Position numbers and translations under genes: made by a program. Source: Apostichopus japonicus (lineage: Eukaryota; Echinodermata; Holothuroidea; Aspidochirotida; Stichopodidae). Taken from it: a stretch of DNA of 62,000 bases. The notes below the pieces were generated by a model. The model did not search any database. It was not told the origin of the DNA and saw only the letters and a program-made list of their open reading frames with translations. Positions within the stretch are counted from its first letter, which is position 1. Each line of letters opens with the position of its first letter. Shown in pieces: positions 38,901-47,696 of this stretch. The DNA lies in NCBI RefSeq assembly GCF_037975245.1, contig NC_092572.1, positions 9,320,001-9,382,000 on the forward strand, given 5' to 3'.

Positions 38901-41900
38901 GTTGCTGCTGCTACTAGTGATGATGTAATTGTGGTGGATATATTATCAGTGTTTTGTTTGTGATCCTTGGCGTCAGTTTCGTTTGTTATAATTATCAATG
39001 ATGTACTCTTCTTTTCTCGATGTAGTTTCTCGTCGTCCTCTAATGATAATGTTCGCATATATGAAATGAGTGACTCAAATTTACCAGTTTAGGGAATAGT
39101 TGTCTTCTGCAAAGATTCTATACAACTGGATCGATTTAGATGTAGCTTTTTTGGTTACCTTTGTAATTGTTCATTGTTTTCTTTTACAATTATTAGGACG
39201 GTCGAGTCGTCAACAACTTATTATTTCTGACATAATTTCTCATTCCTTTAGGAAAATGCTGACACAGAATGGAAATTCCATCGTACCTATTTGTGGATGA
39301 GTTTTTTGGATGAGACTTTCACTGTACCGCCACCATTTAACCTCCTCCCAAATTGTGCATCGACCATCAAAAATACCTTCCGACGAATCAAGCGATGCTA
39401 TTGTTGTCTGTTTAGCCGTAAACGGAGTGACGAAAACAACGTGACGTCACACCGAGATGAAATCGTAAGTCTGATGTTACAATTGAGATTCCCGTTAAAT
39501 GGAGATATACGCTATTCCAACAGCCGGACATATGCACGAACGAACTAACCCCCCCCCCTCCCCGGGGTGGATCACATGAGTAGGTGGTTTTTGATGCCAT
39601 AACAGCAAACGTTCTTACTAAAATTTGTTTGCTGTACTCTGCCTTTTTATTTTCCATTTATTATTCCCTTTTTGAATTAATGAGCAAAAACCATGTAAGA
39701 AAAATATATGAGCAACACATTTTCAATTGAATTGCCGTGATGCTATCATTCACTGTTGCCAGATGCATTCATATAAGAAACAACCAAATATATTTTCAAA
39801 AAAAGATCATATCTTAGCCATACAAAATACTATGAGAATGAGGTTTTCCCTTTAATGCATCATATACTCTGCATTCTTTATTAAATATTGCTTTTCCAAA
39901 TATTAAGTTGTGTTACGCCAAATATTTGAAAATAATTCACCTTTAAAGTTTAAATTTTCTCAACAATATAGTGTCAAATATTTTGTTATATTTTATGAAA
40001 ATTATTCTTTTTTATATACGAATTTTCTATCATTTTGATTTATGTTTTTTTTTTAATCTTTTTTTTAAAATATTTCTTACAGTCAATGGATAGTATCGAT
40101 GACCCATTTCCAGACAACCAAACTGGTCCAAGTCATTACAACAGAGTAGATGAACGTACCTACAGGGTAAATTAGCCTAAATTACTTATTCTTGCCAAGT
40201 ACAATGCCGCACCCATATGTCTTCATGAATCCCGACCAATTCCCGCCTATCGACCTATCTATATCGAATTCCTACCGTGCACCGGCGTGCATCAGGTGTG
40301 CACCTGGTGTCCATCGGGCTTGCACCGGGCGTGCACCGGGCGTGCATCGGGCTTGCACCGGGCGTGCATCGGGCGTGCACACCGGGATTACAATGATGGT
40401 GCGGGGTGGTCAAATTCTGAACTTCCCCCGACTGACTTACTGGATATGAGCTGAACCTATCTCCAAGGGCCATAAAGATGGTCAAATGTAGCATTCTGGG
40501 GCCAACGAAGGATGGTCAAATGTTGCATTCTGGGAAATATATAGACTATAAATGTTGTAGCTATAAACGCAATAAATACTAGTGATTTTGTGTACATGCG
40601 TGTGCGCGAGTGTGTGTGTGTGTGGTTGATAAGCAGTGGTCTATTTTTTTCTCGTTGGAATGTAAGAAAACTCCTCCGACAGGACCATTTCTCCCGGTCA
40701 TGTTCAATTTAACATAGCATAGACTTGTAGTAATTAACTCATGGTAACTAATCAATTACTTAAGTGCCTCACTGTTTAGTTTTCTGCGCTGATCAAAAAA
40801 TAGCCTAATTGAGACCAGCATGTTTTAATTTTATTTTTGATTTGATTTGGTTTGATTTATTTTGTTTTTTTCACGTGCAAATATACAAGGTGAAAGGAAG
40901 TCTTCTATAAACCTTAATAATGTAGAAGACTCCCTGAAGAAAGAAAAGAGAAGAAAAAATTAAAGATCAAATTAAACGTTTCATGTTCATCTTTTATCTC
41001 CTCTCTTCATCTTCTCAGCGAGTGACGTCTACTTTGGTAGAAAGATACATCGCAGAACGAACATCACACGAGAGGAAACTAGAAGGTGACATTACTGTCG
41101 CAGATATGAGGAATCTCAAAAATGACGTCATTGGGCTGAGGTATATATACGTTCCTAGTACATTGTATATTCATACACAAGAGATGTCATCATACGTGAT
41201 ATACGTATTGTTTTCCCCTCTATTTTTGGTGTTTTTGTTTTGCAAACAGATTTACCTTACAGACCTCAAATGAGGGGGAGGCAGCGGGATAGGGGAGAGG
41301 GAGGGGGAAGGGGTTATAGTCATGGGGCGGGTAAGTGATGGACTAGTGAAAATATGGGACAAAGAATAGAGTAAGCTCAATTTCATAGCGTATACTGAAG
41401 GAAAAAATTAAGGGTGCAAAAAGTTGGCAGGTGACATATATATTCTAGGGGCCGATGTGACTTTTTTTTTCAAACGGCCTTCAAGACGCATGGCTCTCAA
41501 TGCAGGGTCTCATATGCTATTACTATCATTAAATTATTATTAATTATTATTAATTAATTATCAATAATTTTTCCATTCGTGTATACCACCGGTTTTCTTA
41601 CTATCCCTCCCTCCCTCCTCACATCCCAACCCCTACCCTTCTTCCTTTAGTATTTCCTTCTCTTCTGCTCAGGATGAATCATCATGACGTCATCACGGCT
41701 TTTGGTTCAGTTTATCTCCATATAAATGATATTTCCAGCCTTTTGTCGCGTTCATGGATGATCTGAATCGATGTATTGTGACGATTTCTCATCCGATTTG
41801 CATATATGAATTGAAAGAACTCATAATAGATCTTCAAACCTTTTTGATATTGAAAACGGTTTTTTCTATGGTCAAAAACTGTGGGAATTTGCCCCAAAAT

Positions 41901-42383
41901 ATTTTCTTTCCTTCAAAATGCCCAAAATATCTAGATCTTGCTGCTCTGCTATTCGTGACTCCCAAGAAATCTTCCAAAAATATTTTTTTATTTCCTTTTC
42001 TTCTCTTTACTAGGTACAATCTCTTTAAGGAAGTATGGTGCATCAACGAGAAACTACAAACCGGACACACCGAATCAGATCATATCAACACAGAGATGAC
42101 TACCGTACAAGATGTGTTCAACGCTTTGGCTACGAATAAGGAAGACTTTCACAACTTTGAAACCAGTGTACGGAAGTGGCTAAAGAACATGGTGGAAAGA
42201 TTGAGGAATTTACCCGACATAGATCAAATGGCGGCTATATTGAGAAGTGGTGGTGGCGGACAATCCATCCGTCGACCGATCGCAAGTAGCGTCGACGAAA
42301 TGGTCAATTATTACGAAACACTGAAGAGACACAAAACCCGACGAAAGAGAACGAATCAGCTCTTGAAAGAATTAATGGAGTAG
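19408..42383 (+). CDS. TRPC-type transient receptor potential cation channel, 15 coding exons, 960 residues
   Basis: A plasma-membrane non-selective cation channel subunit of the canonical TRP family, which forms tetramers and is usually gated downstream of phospholipase C. Joined exons: 19408-19450, 20751-20924, 21788-21903, 28485-28598, 28926-29219, 29883-29999, 32534-32721, 34093-34259, 35132-35268, 35901-36448, 37132-37327, 39252-39464, 40083-40166, 41019-41140, 42014-42383. All junctions are GT-AG and keep frame. Ankyrin repeats span about 20-185, the TRPC N-terminal domain 186-300, the pre-S1 elbow 313-334, S1 353-371, S2 395-415, S3 423-442, S4 534-556, S5 581-600, pore 634-650 and S6 about 671-692. 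The TRP box E-W-K-F-H-R is at 704-709, then PPPFN at 724-728. Oddities: LYW replaces the usual LFW in the pore, lysines follow the filter, and the S3-S4 loop is long. The exact TRPC subgroup is unclear. Confidence 0.93.
19913..19969. repeat. (AT)n microsatellite in TRPC intron 1
   Basis: Pure AT dinucleotide run; a second, shorter one lies at 20071-20097. Confidence 0.95.
19973..20030 (+). mobile_element. tRNA-like SINE head fragment
   Basis: Contains an A-box-like TAGCCTAGTGGTTATGG and an anticodon-arm-like stem (TCCGC…GCGGA). The B-box expected after GGCCCGTGGTT is lost (TTTTTCACTG). Flanked by (AT)n on both sides. It looks like a 5' remnant of a second tRNA-derived SINE family, not an intact tRNA gene. 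Confidence 0.55.
20200..20632. repeat. GGCTATATATA minisatellite
   Basis: About 39 copies of an 11-bp unit (GGCTATATATA, with GGCTATATGTA and 8-bp GGCTATAT variants). A small inverted patch reads TATATAGCC near 20410-20465. Ends about 120 bp before exon 2. Confidence 0.95.
20751..20924 (+). CDS. TRPC exon 2 (ankyrin repeats)
   Basis: Residues 15-72. Contains an acidic lead, the typical [13 protein letters not shown] ankyrin start and the inter-repeat signature [19 protein letters not shown]. Acceptor GCTAACAG, donor GTAAGC. Confidence 0.92.
20925..21787. other. TRPC intron 2
   Basis: Contains a degraded MITE-like patch at 21235-21350 (GGGGAGGAG…CCCTCCCCTGG, poly-C), similar in style to the hAT MITE at 43313-43696. 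No exon seen. Confidence 0.4.
21788..21903 (+). CDS. TRPC exon 3 (ankyrin repeats)
   Basis: Residues 73-111: [20 protein letters not shown] then [14 protein letters not shown], the second and third ankyrin-like helices. Acceptor TTTTTCAG, donor GTAAAA. The next intron is 6.6 kb and hosts the CACTA-like element. Confidence 0.9.
23460..26612 (+). pseudogene. Exon-like remnants inside the CACTA-like element
   Basis: Three stretches look like exons: 23460-23522 (TTTTTAG … GTAAGA), 24404-24617 (TTCCAG … GTGAGT) and 26526-26609 (TTCACAG … stop). Splicing the second to the third gives a frame through [20 protein letters not shown] ending at a TGA. The upstream frame is broken by stops, so this is decayed or my boundaries are wrong. 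Family not recognised. It may be captured host sequence or a relic of the element's own gene. Confidence 0.3.
24752..26273. mobile_element. Fold-back element with direct repeats, nested in the CACTA-like element
   Basis: The outer arms 24752-25170 and 25855-26273 are reverse complements with scattered mismatches. Ends are TAGAGCGGGAGTCCAGAGGG and, on the other strand, TAGACCGGGATCCCAGAGGG. The symmetry axis is near 25512. The interior contains 5-6 copies of an about 180-bp unit (TTACTGG…ATGCCCATC…ATTTTCCAGTAG…AACTGGTTA…CATGAGCT…GGGGTACCCC). No open frame of note and no clear target duplication. Confidence 0.85.
27570..27668. repeat. 22-bp minisatellite in TRPC intron 3
   Basis: About five copies of TTGGCGACCCTCCAAATTATG-type units, flanked by G/C homopolymers at 27403 and 27523-27534. 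Confidence 0.8.
27817..28037 (-). mobile_element. tRNA-derived SINE, copy D
   Basis: Full-length minus-strand copy. It has the A-box-like TAGCTCAGTGGTTAAC at the right end, the B-box-like CCCGGTTCGGATCACTCC, and the GCAGGAGGATC 3' end with a TATG/CATA tail (27797-27816). A 26-bp duplication of the head end (CTGAGCTAACACTCCTTTAA) follows at 28025-28076. Confidence 0.85.
28485..28598 (+). CDS. TRPC exon 4 (ankyrin region)
   Basis: Residues 112-149, in phase 0. Includes [18 protein letters not shown], matching the typical TRPC ankyrin helix start (TPI-x-x-AA-x-x-N). Acceptor ATTGTAG, donor GTAACC. Confidence 0.92.
28926..29219 (+). CDS. TRPC exon 5 (TRPC N-terminal domain)
   Basis: Residues 150-247. 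Completes the last ankyrin helix ([11 protein letters not shown]). It then carries the diagnostic [12 protein letters not shown] stretch followed by [20 protein letters not shown], the linker-helix domain found in canonical TRP channels. Acceptor TTGACAG, donor GTAAGC. Confidence 0.95.
29238..29650. repeat. Tandem repeat, about 92-bp unit, just after exon 5
   Basis: About 4.5 copies of a unit with CAAAGCACTTGTACTGACAG, GTTCATAATCTTTATCTGATT and CCACTCTATACTGTCCTC. The first copy starts within 20 bp of the exon 5 donor. The unit resembles one arm of the MITE at 33436-33570. Confidence 0.88.
29598..29715. mobile_element. Palindromic MITE-like copy in TRPC intron 5
   Basis: The left arm CTCATACTGACAGTATGAACAG is mirrored by CTGTTCATACTGCTAGTACG 60 bases on. 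The same arms occur in intron 7. No target duplication resolved. Confidence 0.5.
29883..29999 (+). CDS. TRPC exon 6
   Basis: Residues 248-286, ending [11 protein letters not shown]. This corresponds to the conserved region just before the FVAHP-type motif of TRPC proteins. Acceptor TTCAATAG, donor GTGAGT. Confidence 0.88.
30000..32533. other. TRPC intron 6
   Basis: No transposon recognised. Contains C homopolymers (30084-30096, 31603-31613) and a small hairpin CAGGGAGTT-N8-AACTCCCTG near 32413. Otherwise AT-rich. Confidence 0.4.
32534..32721 (+). CDS. TRPC exon 7 (pre-S1 elbow)
   Basis: Residues 287-348. Starts with [11 protein letters not shown], the expected continuation of exon 6. It then carries a hydrophobic stretch [18 protein letters not shown] (313-334) at the place of the TRPC pre-S1 elbow. 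Acceptor ATTTATAG, donor GTGAGT. Confidence 0.93.
32742..33018. repeat. (AT)n block with internal inverted motif
   Basis: Long AT runs interrupted by ACATATATGTATAGATA and its reverse complement, plus AGCTTGGAAGATAT near 32925, which is inverted to the exon-7-proximal CTTCCAAGCTAT. A self-pairing region directly after the exon 7 donor. Confidence 0.9.
33436..33570. mobile_element. Palindromic MITE-like copy in TRPC intron 7
   Basis: The left arm CGTGCTTCAAAGCGCTTGCT…CTGACAGTATGAGCAGT is mirrored by GGAACTGTCCAAACTGTCAG…GAGTGATTTGAACCACG. It shares its arm with the intron 5 copy and the 92-bp array. Confidence 0.6.
34093..34259 (+). CDS. TRPC exon 8 (S1 and start of S2)
   Basis: Residues 349-404. 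[20 protein letters not shown] forms S1 and [10 protein letters not shown] begins S2, separated by a PHYGKCPPP loop with the Pro-Pro of TRPC channels. Acceptor TTTTATAG, donor GTAAGA. Confidence 0.92.
34960..35070 (+). repeat. Dispersed repeat with AAGTCTTC core, copy 2
   Basis: TTTATTTGTTTTTCACGTG, AAATTTACAGTGTGAAGGAA and GTCTTCC…CTTAACAAAGTAGAAGAC, as in copies at 7450-7556(-) and 40845-40945(+). Confidence 0.65.
35132..35268 (+). CDS. TRPC exon 9 (S2 end and S3)
   Basis: Residues 405-450. [18 protein letters not shown] ends S2. [19 protein letters not shown] is S3, in the place of the W-N-L-M-D segment of typical TRPCs, where Asn is kept but Asp is not. The donor GTAACA after ATCATG keeps phase 0. 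Confidence 0.88.
35269..35900. other. TRPC intron 9
   Basis: Contains a G homopolymer (35490-35512). The exon 9 frame stays open to 35424, so intron retention would add about 50 residues. The 632-base intron has canonical ends. Confidence 0.5.
35901..36448 (+). CDS. TRPC exon 10 (S3-S4 loop, S4, S5, turret)
   Basis: Residues 451-632. Acceptor GGCCCAG at phase 0. First about 80 residues of polar loop, Thr-rich, with an N-glycosylation sequon NYTG at 481. Then come S4 ([20 protein letters not shown]), the S4-S5 linker with VGPLSISF (a TRPC hallmark) and S5 ([20 protein letters not shown]). The turret has Cys 615 and Cys 625, where TRPC4/5-type channels also carry a cysteine pair. Donor GTAAGT. 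Confidence 0.93.
37132..37327 (+). CDS. TRPC exon 11 (pore and S6)
   Basis: Residues 633-698. The pore helix and filter read [20 protein letters not shown]6 reads [20 protein letters not shown], the TRPC S6 gate region with Asn in LLN and IA-x-M. Acceptor CCTTATCAG, donor GTGAGT. Confidence 0.95.
37655..38265 (+). repeat. 63-66-bp minisatellite in TRPC intron 11
   Basis: About nine copies of a Gtt-rich unit (TTGTATTTGTCGTTGCTGTT…CTACTGTTGCATTG…TTGATATCGTTG). It grades into GTTGTTG simple repeat on both flanks (37560-38560). Two overlapping long open frames here (159 and 223 residues, Leu/Cys/Tyr-rich) are translations of the array. Confidence 0.93.
39252..39464 (+). CDS. TRPC exon 12 (TRP box)
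   Basis: Residues 699-769. [17 protein letters not shown] holds the TRP box (EWKFxR, 704-709). [11 protein letters not shown] follows, as in TRPC channels, then a Cys/Lys/Arg-rich stretch. Acceptor CCTTTAG, donor GTAAGT. Confidence 0.95.
40083..40166 (+). CDS. TRPC exon 13
   Basis: Residues 770-797, polar and Asp/Pro-rich ([20 protein letters not shown]), 84 bases in phase 0. It lies where the variable post-TRP-box linker is expected. The 84-base length and phase 0 at both ends would allow exon skipping without a frame change. Confidence 0.72.
40290..40385. repeat. 12-bp GGGCGTGCACCG minisatellite in TRPC intron 13
   Basis: About seven copies of GGGCGTGCAYCG / GGGCTTGCAYCG, strikingly GC-rich against the AT-rich surroundings. 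Confidence 0.9.
40845..40945 (+). repeat. Dispersed repeat with AAGTCTTC core, copy 3
   Basis: GATTTGGTTTGATTTATTTT, TTTTCACGTGCAAATATACA and GGAAGTCTTCTATAAA…AATGTAGAAGACTC. Same orientation as the copy in intron 8. Confidence 0.65.
41019..41140 (+). CDS. TRPC exon 14
   Basis: Residues 798-837 plus two bases. [11 protein letters not shown] matches the LV-x-RY element after the TRP helix. [18 protein letters not shown] matches the E/D-rich, LK-x-DI-x-x-LR helix of TRPC C-termini. Acceptor CTTCTCAG, donor GTATAT. Confidence 0.88.
42014..42383 (+). CDS. TRPC exon 15 (C-terminus)
   Basis: Residues 838-960 and stop TAG. Helical, charge-rich sequence likely to form the C-terminal coiled coil ([32 protein letters not shown]). 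Then a Gly-rich hinge and a very basic tail ([17 protein letters not shown]). No PDZ-binding C-terminus is apparent (ends ELME). The acceptor TTTACTAG restores the Arg codon split at exon 14. Confidence 0.88.
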
Positions 42384-43060
42384 CATTGACGTCATTTCGT
42401 CCAGACCACCCCACCCCACCCCCGTCCTCGGCACCTTACCCTTACCCTTAATTTGCGACTTACGAGGTGACCTGAGACAGATCTGGGACAGGCTTGTCCA
42501 TTTTGATTGAAACGTTGATCCCTATGTTATGCTTTCGATATTGTAAATAAGTGTAAGAAATGATTAGGTTATCCTTCACTTTATCGTCGTCATATACATA
42601 TCACGGTAGGGGATTTGATTTTACTTTTAAACAGAGCATCAGATTTTACGATATGACTTATTTTGTAGGATGAATGAATCACTGTATGTTATTATAATTG
42701 GGCTCATGTTCACATAATTAATATTGTCAACCTATACAGTGTGTTATATTACAACCATGTATCGATATACTGATATTAGTACGGCTTTTAAATTTCGAAA
42801 CAAATTACACTTTTAGCATCAGAGGCTCATGAATTAAAATGCGTGATAGGACTATACACAGTCTAGCACACATGCTGAAGTAATAAATTAACGGGAACGC
42901 TTAAAAGGGATAACTTTTAGACATAGGTATAGTTTTGATAAGATTAAGTGCAAGAAAGTAAAAAGAAAAGTTGGAAAATAATTTTAAAAAAAATGAGAGT
43001 TGGTATAAAGTTTCTATAGCTGTTCCCATCTTCATCATGTTCATCATTAAAATATTTTAT
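42384..43060 (+). other. TRPC 3' untranslated region, presumed
   Basis: AT-rich. Contains a TGACGTCA at 42387-42394 four bases after the stop and an AATAAA at 42882-42887. Confidence 0.45.
42882..42887 (+). terminator. Candidate polyadenylation signal for TRPC
   Basis: The first AATAAA after the stop codon, about 500 bases downstream. Others exist near 44665 and 44690, so use is uncertain. Confidence 0.35.
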
Positions 43061-43069
43061 TATTCTAGA

Positions 43070-43272
43070 ATGCTCCTTTAAGACTCAATTGATGCTGACG
43101 TCAGTTTCTCATTGCAAAATGTTAGGCTATTTATTGTTAACCCATTGTTTGATATATTCCTACTAATTCAACGAAAAGAAACTCTTTTGAGTTTCGTCTG
43201 AACAGCAGATTACAATTGGATGAAATCCAACACACTTTGTCTTTGACCACCTGTAATACACTTAATTTATAC
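43070..43272 (-). repeat. Dispersed repeat, copy 3
   Basis: Reverse complement of the family at 3220-3910 and 17040-17400. Landmarks are GTCAAAGACAAAGTGTGTTG, CATCCAATTG and CTTAAAGGAGCATTCTAGAA. Confidence 0.6.
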
Positions 43273-43312
43273 TTATTGTACAGTACTTGAGCCTATCATT
43301 TACGCTTTGACT

Positions 43313-43696
43313 CAAGGGCGTAGGAACCGGGTGGCTGGGGGCGCCAGCCCCCCCCCCCAGTGAAAAATGTGGAGGGGCGGAAGTATCATTCCGCCCCCCC
43401 CCCCCCCCCGCTTCGCAAGTCAGAAAACCCCTTTTTTATTTCCAAATGAGAAAAAAATATCATTTGCAGCACCAAATTGCATCTAAGGCCAGGTGAAAAT
43501 ACAAAATTAAGTTTACAAAATGGATTGGGTGTTGAAGTGTGCTATGTTGCACCAAATTGCATCTGAGGCCACCTGGAAATGCAAAAATTTCCAAAGGGGA
43601 GGGGGACATCCCCTCCCCTTAGACCCCTCCTCCAGGCCGGCCATCAGTCTTCAGCCCCCCCCCCCCCCCACTCAAAAGTACCTTCCTACGCCACTG
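43313..43696. mobile_element. hAT-type MITE, 384 bp
   Basis: Flanked by an exact 8-bp target duplication CTTTGACT (43305-43312 and 43697-43704). Ends are CAAGGGCGTAGGAA and, on the other strand, CAGTGGCGTAGGAA. The 8-bp duplication and CAGTGGCG-type ends are typical of hAT elements. The interior contains long C runs and a duplicated motif (GCACCAAATTGCATCTRAGG). No coding. Confidence 0.88.
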
Positions 43697-43704
43697 CTTT
43701 GACT

Positions 43705-44727
43705 TATACGTTGCATCTGTAGAGCTGATTTAATGGTCGATGTGTTAGACTATGTAGTCCAGCCACTTTCACTGATGAACCACATATTTTGAAAGGGTCA
43801 CTTCTCAACGAAAAATAGTAATAATTAAAGAAGTAAAAGTGGTTTAGAAATACAATGCTGGATTTGCCAGCAGTGTTTATTAACTTTCTAAACAACATAT
43901 TAAAATTAATTCTGGGACTAAAGTCGTCCTTTAATTTAAATCATGTATGCGACTTCAGTTACATTGTACAATTAAATCAAAACAAGAAGATAAAAGAAAA
44001 AGAATACTTTTTTTGGTATTGAGTCAATAGATAATAACATAGAATATAATACAAATGACTTGACATCAACTGGACTGGATAACAGGTAATTAAGATACCT
44101 TCGAGGTAATCATCTTGCAATTAGCTAACTTGAGATATATCCCGGCCTCATAAGATTTTTGTCTTTAGTTTTAACATATATTGATATCCTTCAAATACTT
44201 TTCTGAAATGTAATCAACGTCCATGTGTTTGTTTCATTTTCAACTAATGCACTTACAGCCGAAATTTCTTCATCTGTTTATAGCTCCATGATATAATTAA
44301 ACATCAGATATGCAGGACTCTTATTTTACGGTTTAAGAATTCACAATTGGGAGGAGGTGATTAAAAAATAGGTCCTTGACCAGACTGATACCATGGCCCC
44401 TCCACTCCCCCAAAAAATACGACAATTTCGGATTCTTTTCAGATCCCTGATAGTGCTTGTAGAGCATAAAATAAGACACCTATAGAACGAGGAATAGTGA
44501 CTGAAATGTCTTTGGAAATAATCTCAGAATCCCGGTGGTGTCCAACTACTATAAGGCCTATATACGTTTTTGTAACCTCACATCGTCATTTAACTGAAAG
44601 GTAATAATAGATACCATTTGTACAATACTATGTATTTCATGTAGTTCATTTGAAAGATAGAAAATAAAATTAGTGCTTATAAACAAAATAAAGTTGTATC
44701 GAGTTTAAAAGAAGAGTGCGGAGTGTG
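43705..44727. other. Region between convergent genes, no gene seen
   Basis: AT-rich DNA separating the TRPC gene (+) and the unknown gene (-). AATAAA motifs on both strands cluster at 44664-44733. Confidence 0.4.
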
Positions 44728-44733
44728 TTTATT
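44728..44733 (-). terminator. Candidate polyadenylation signal for the minus-strand gene
   Basis: Minus-strand AATAAA about 240 bases after the stop codon at 44971. Confidence 0.35.
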
Positions 44734-44970
44734 ACTCAAAATATAAGTGAAAACAATTATCAAACCAACACTGTCAAACTGCCGACGGATAAAACAAATC
44801 CCTTGGCAACACCTTACCCCCCCCCCCTCCCCCCTCCCCCCTCCCACATCACTCTTCCAACTCCTTCCCATGAGAGGCTGTTCTCCATACAAAAAAGGAG
44901 GGACTTCAGCTACGTTCAAAATGCCAAACACAAAGAGAGTATTTTCTTCCCCATACCCTCAAATCGGATA

Positions 44971-46276
44971 CTAATCGATAATTTGATCAATGTTCACTAA
45001 TCTATCTTTGTTATTCTCTGTCAATGAATTCGCTAGGCTTTTAAATCTTGGGTCTTCTACCGTCCTCTGATTGCAATCTAACCGGCACTTCTCCAATAAT
45101 TTTCTCTTCATTTCTTCGACCCCTGCTGACCTGCTTCCGGTCTCTTTTTCACGTTCGCGGGTTTTCAAAAGCAGGTGTGTCGGAAGACTACGAACTAGTT
45201 TGCGTAGCACTTTCTCATCACATTCACCGTCACTTGAATCAGTAATGCTCTCAGTACTCGTTGCCAAGTGACCTGCAGTTTTCCCGCCATAACTTAGACT
45301 TCCGTTTCGACGTTCAAACATTCGACTCCATTGATCGACACTACCACGTGGTGAAATTGTAGGCTTTGACTGGGATCTCTGTCGACGTATGCTGGACGGA
45401 CTACTTAGCAAGTCTTCACGTGACCTTTGACTTTTGAGCATGCGTAGATCGTTTACGTCAACCGATCGTCTGGCCGACATATGACGTCGATAAATCGCCG
45501 GACTCAATAGAGCCTGAGTAGTGGTGATAGACGTTTGGGGACTGACAGACGGTGATTGGATCACTCCATCGTTCGATGCCGCGGGTAAACGTGGTGAAGA
45601 AACTTTGCTGTTACCATGGTGATCCCCGCTAAAATTTCTCCTCCTTGCTGTTTCCGGCGTCGGAGGAAGGTGTACCTTTTCCGTTTTCTTCTCCGATGCG
45701 TTTTCAGCTGTTGAAGATCTTGCGAATAAACCCATTGCGCGAACTTTAATAACCGGTAGTTTCCATTGACTTGTTTCAGACCCGTGTCTTTGTAAAGAAC
45801 TACCTTCTAGATTATCTCTCCCTGACGAATTAGTTCGCTGTTCCTTAAAATCTTCAGAGTCGTGGACATCAGTAGACTCTTCTCCGTCGTTTGATATTTC
45901 TTCAGGAATAGGACTTGTAGGCGGTGGATTCAATCCACCCCTCGGGCTTTTTGTCAGTTCATTAAGCTCATCCTTAGCATCTGTCACTCCTATGACGTCA
46001 TCTAGAAGAGGTGGTAAATCTTCGAGATATTTCGGTCTTTCCGATGCCTTGACGAACCTAAGATCATTATTGTGATCAAAAACTTGTTTAATAAAAAATT
46101 CTCTCTGGCTCCATTCTAAAGTACCTAGGCGTTTCTTCTTCTCCCTGTCAAGGTGGTCAAGAACTCCATTTAGGCGGCGCTGTTCAGCGGGATTCACTGA
46201 CGTAAGAGTGCCACCAACGTTGGCATCTTTCAATCGAGGATTATCTCTCCCAATGTGTGTCATGGTTGGTTTACCA
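44971..46276 (-). CDS. Ser/Arg-rich protein of unknown function, long last exon
   Basis: An uninterrupted frame of 430 codons from ATG 46263 to the stop at 44971. I do not recognise the family. Residues 1-75 look structured and charged (NPAEQRRLNGVLDHLDREKK, LEWSQREFFIKQVFDHNNDL). The middle (about 100-330) is Ser/Pro/Thr/Arg-rich and probably disordered, with RSREDLLSSPSSIRRQRSQS-type phosphorylation-prone stretches. The C-terminus is helical and basic (VLRKLVRSLPTHLLLK; EEMKRKLLEKCRLDCNQRTV). The exon starts at an acceptor (TATTGCAG at 46284-46277) and is open through it, so the coding part may extend upstream into 47697-47752. The ATG at 46263 has a good context (ACCATGA). No membrane segment or signal peptide. 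Length, codon quality and the intron boundary argue for a real gene; it converges on TRPC and diverges from COPA. Confidence 0.82.
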
Positions 46277-46284
46277 CTGCAATA

Positions 46285-46990
46285 TAAGAACAGAAACGTC
46301 GTGATTTATACACTGATGATGTCATATTATGCATGTCCATGTTTAACATCAAAATAGGGGTGCACATAATTTAAGATTAACTCTGAAGCGGTAAGTCACA
46401 ATTAATCTACCTCCGTATGCCCCCATTCGCCTACGCCCTCTCCCCACTCACTCACTCAGTCACACATAGCTTTGTTTGGTAGGCAATACCAGATAATAGA
46501 AAGTTGGTATGAAATAATATTGCCAGGGAGTGTTCACAGCAAAATCTGATCATTGTGGGTCCACTGGTCACTAATGCAGAGATATATAATGGGTATATAC
46601 CTCAGTAACGTTTTTCAACCAAGATGTCTCGTCTGGTCACTATAGATTGACAAACGAGTGTTTGCATAACCCGTTGAGTATCTCTTTAAACATCTGAAAA
46701 GACTATTCATCAATTTACCATGGATAGGTAGCACGTGGGTGTATGAATAGTACATCTTGTATCCTTGGAGTAATTTGCTTAAACGAATTTCAAAAGAGTA
46801 AAATAAACTCTTAGATGTGAGCCACTACAGGCTTTAAGTAGCATCAAGAGGTACCAGCCTTCTTTAGAAATAAAGGGAAATTTACGTCTTCTTCTTAGAG
46901 ACACTCTAAAGAGACCCAAGGTCGATTCGTCAATTAAAACTAAGCAACATTATAATCCATCCCATCGTCCGCAGGTGCCCTTCCCATTTC
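46285..46990. other. Intron of the minus-strand gene
   Basis: Nothing recognised before the (AT)n run. Confidence 0.4.
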
Positions 46991-46999
46991 CACCCCCTA

Positions 47000-47112
<113 letters not shown>

Positions 47113-47157
47113 TGCAGTACACTCGTCTATCCAAGTCTGAAAGGTAGGCCACTTACC

Positions 47158-47689
47158 CGGGACGTAGCTACAGGGGTGGGTGGGTCTCGCCCCACCCCAA
47201 TAATTGGATTGAATATTTAATATTAAAAAAAACGACAGTTGGAAAATTTGATATATGCAACAACTTTTAAAATAATTTATGCTGATCGCATTCTTGACAG
47301 GATTATTCCGAATTCTGCAGGAATCAATAATATGATGCTAATTCTAATATTTTTAGTTTTAGGCTTACATTATTACAAAATTCGAACTAATAATTGACCG
47401 TAATCTTGTTTCTAACTCCTTTTACAACACATCATACTAACTTTAATCTAGTCTGAACTTGGCATAATAGTACCCGGTATTAGCGTACTTATAAGGTACA
47501 ACTGAGAATTGACAACCCACTCGTGGTTTGCTGCTTAAAGTTTCGAACTTACGGTACTGTACAACTGTTACGAATCCACCCAGTTGGAAAATTATGATTC
47601 TATTTAGAATAATATAATTCTACACCCCACCCCCTCGTCACCCTCCCCCCCCCCATTCCCCTCATCACAAGACCCTGGCAGCGTCCCTG
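47158..47689. mobile_element. hAT-type MITE, 532 bp, inserted on a splice donor
   Basis: An exact 8-bp target duplication CACTTACC at 47150-47157 and 47690-47697. Ends are CGGGACGTAGCTACAGGG and, on the other strand, CAGGGACGCTGCCAGGG. On the minus strand the duplicated octamer is GGTAAGTG, a perfect splice donor (last exon base plus seven intron bases). No coding inside. Confidence 0.87.
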
Positions 47690-47696
47690 CACTTAC

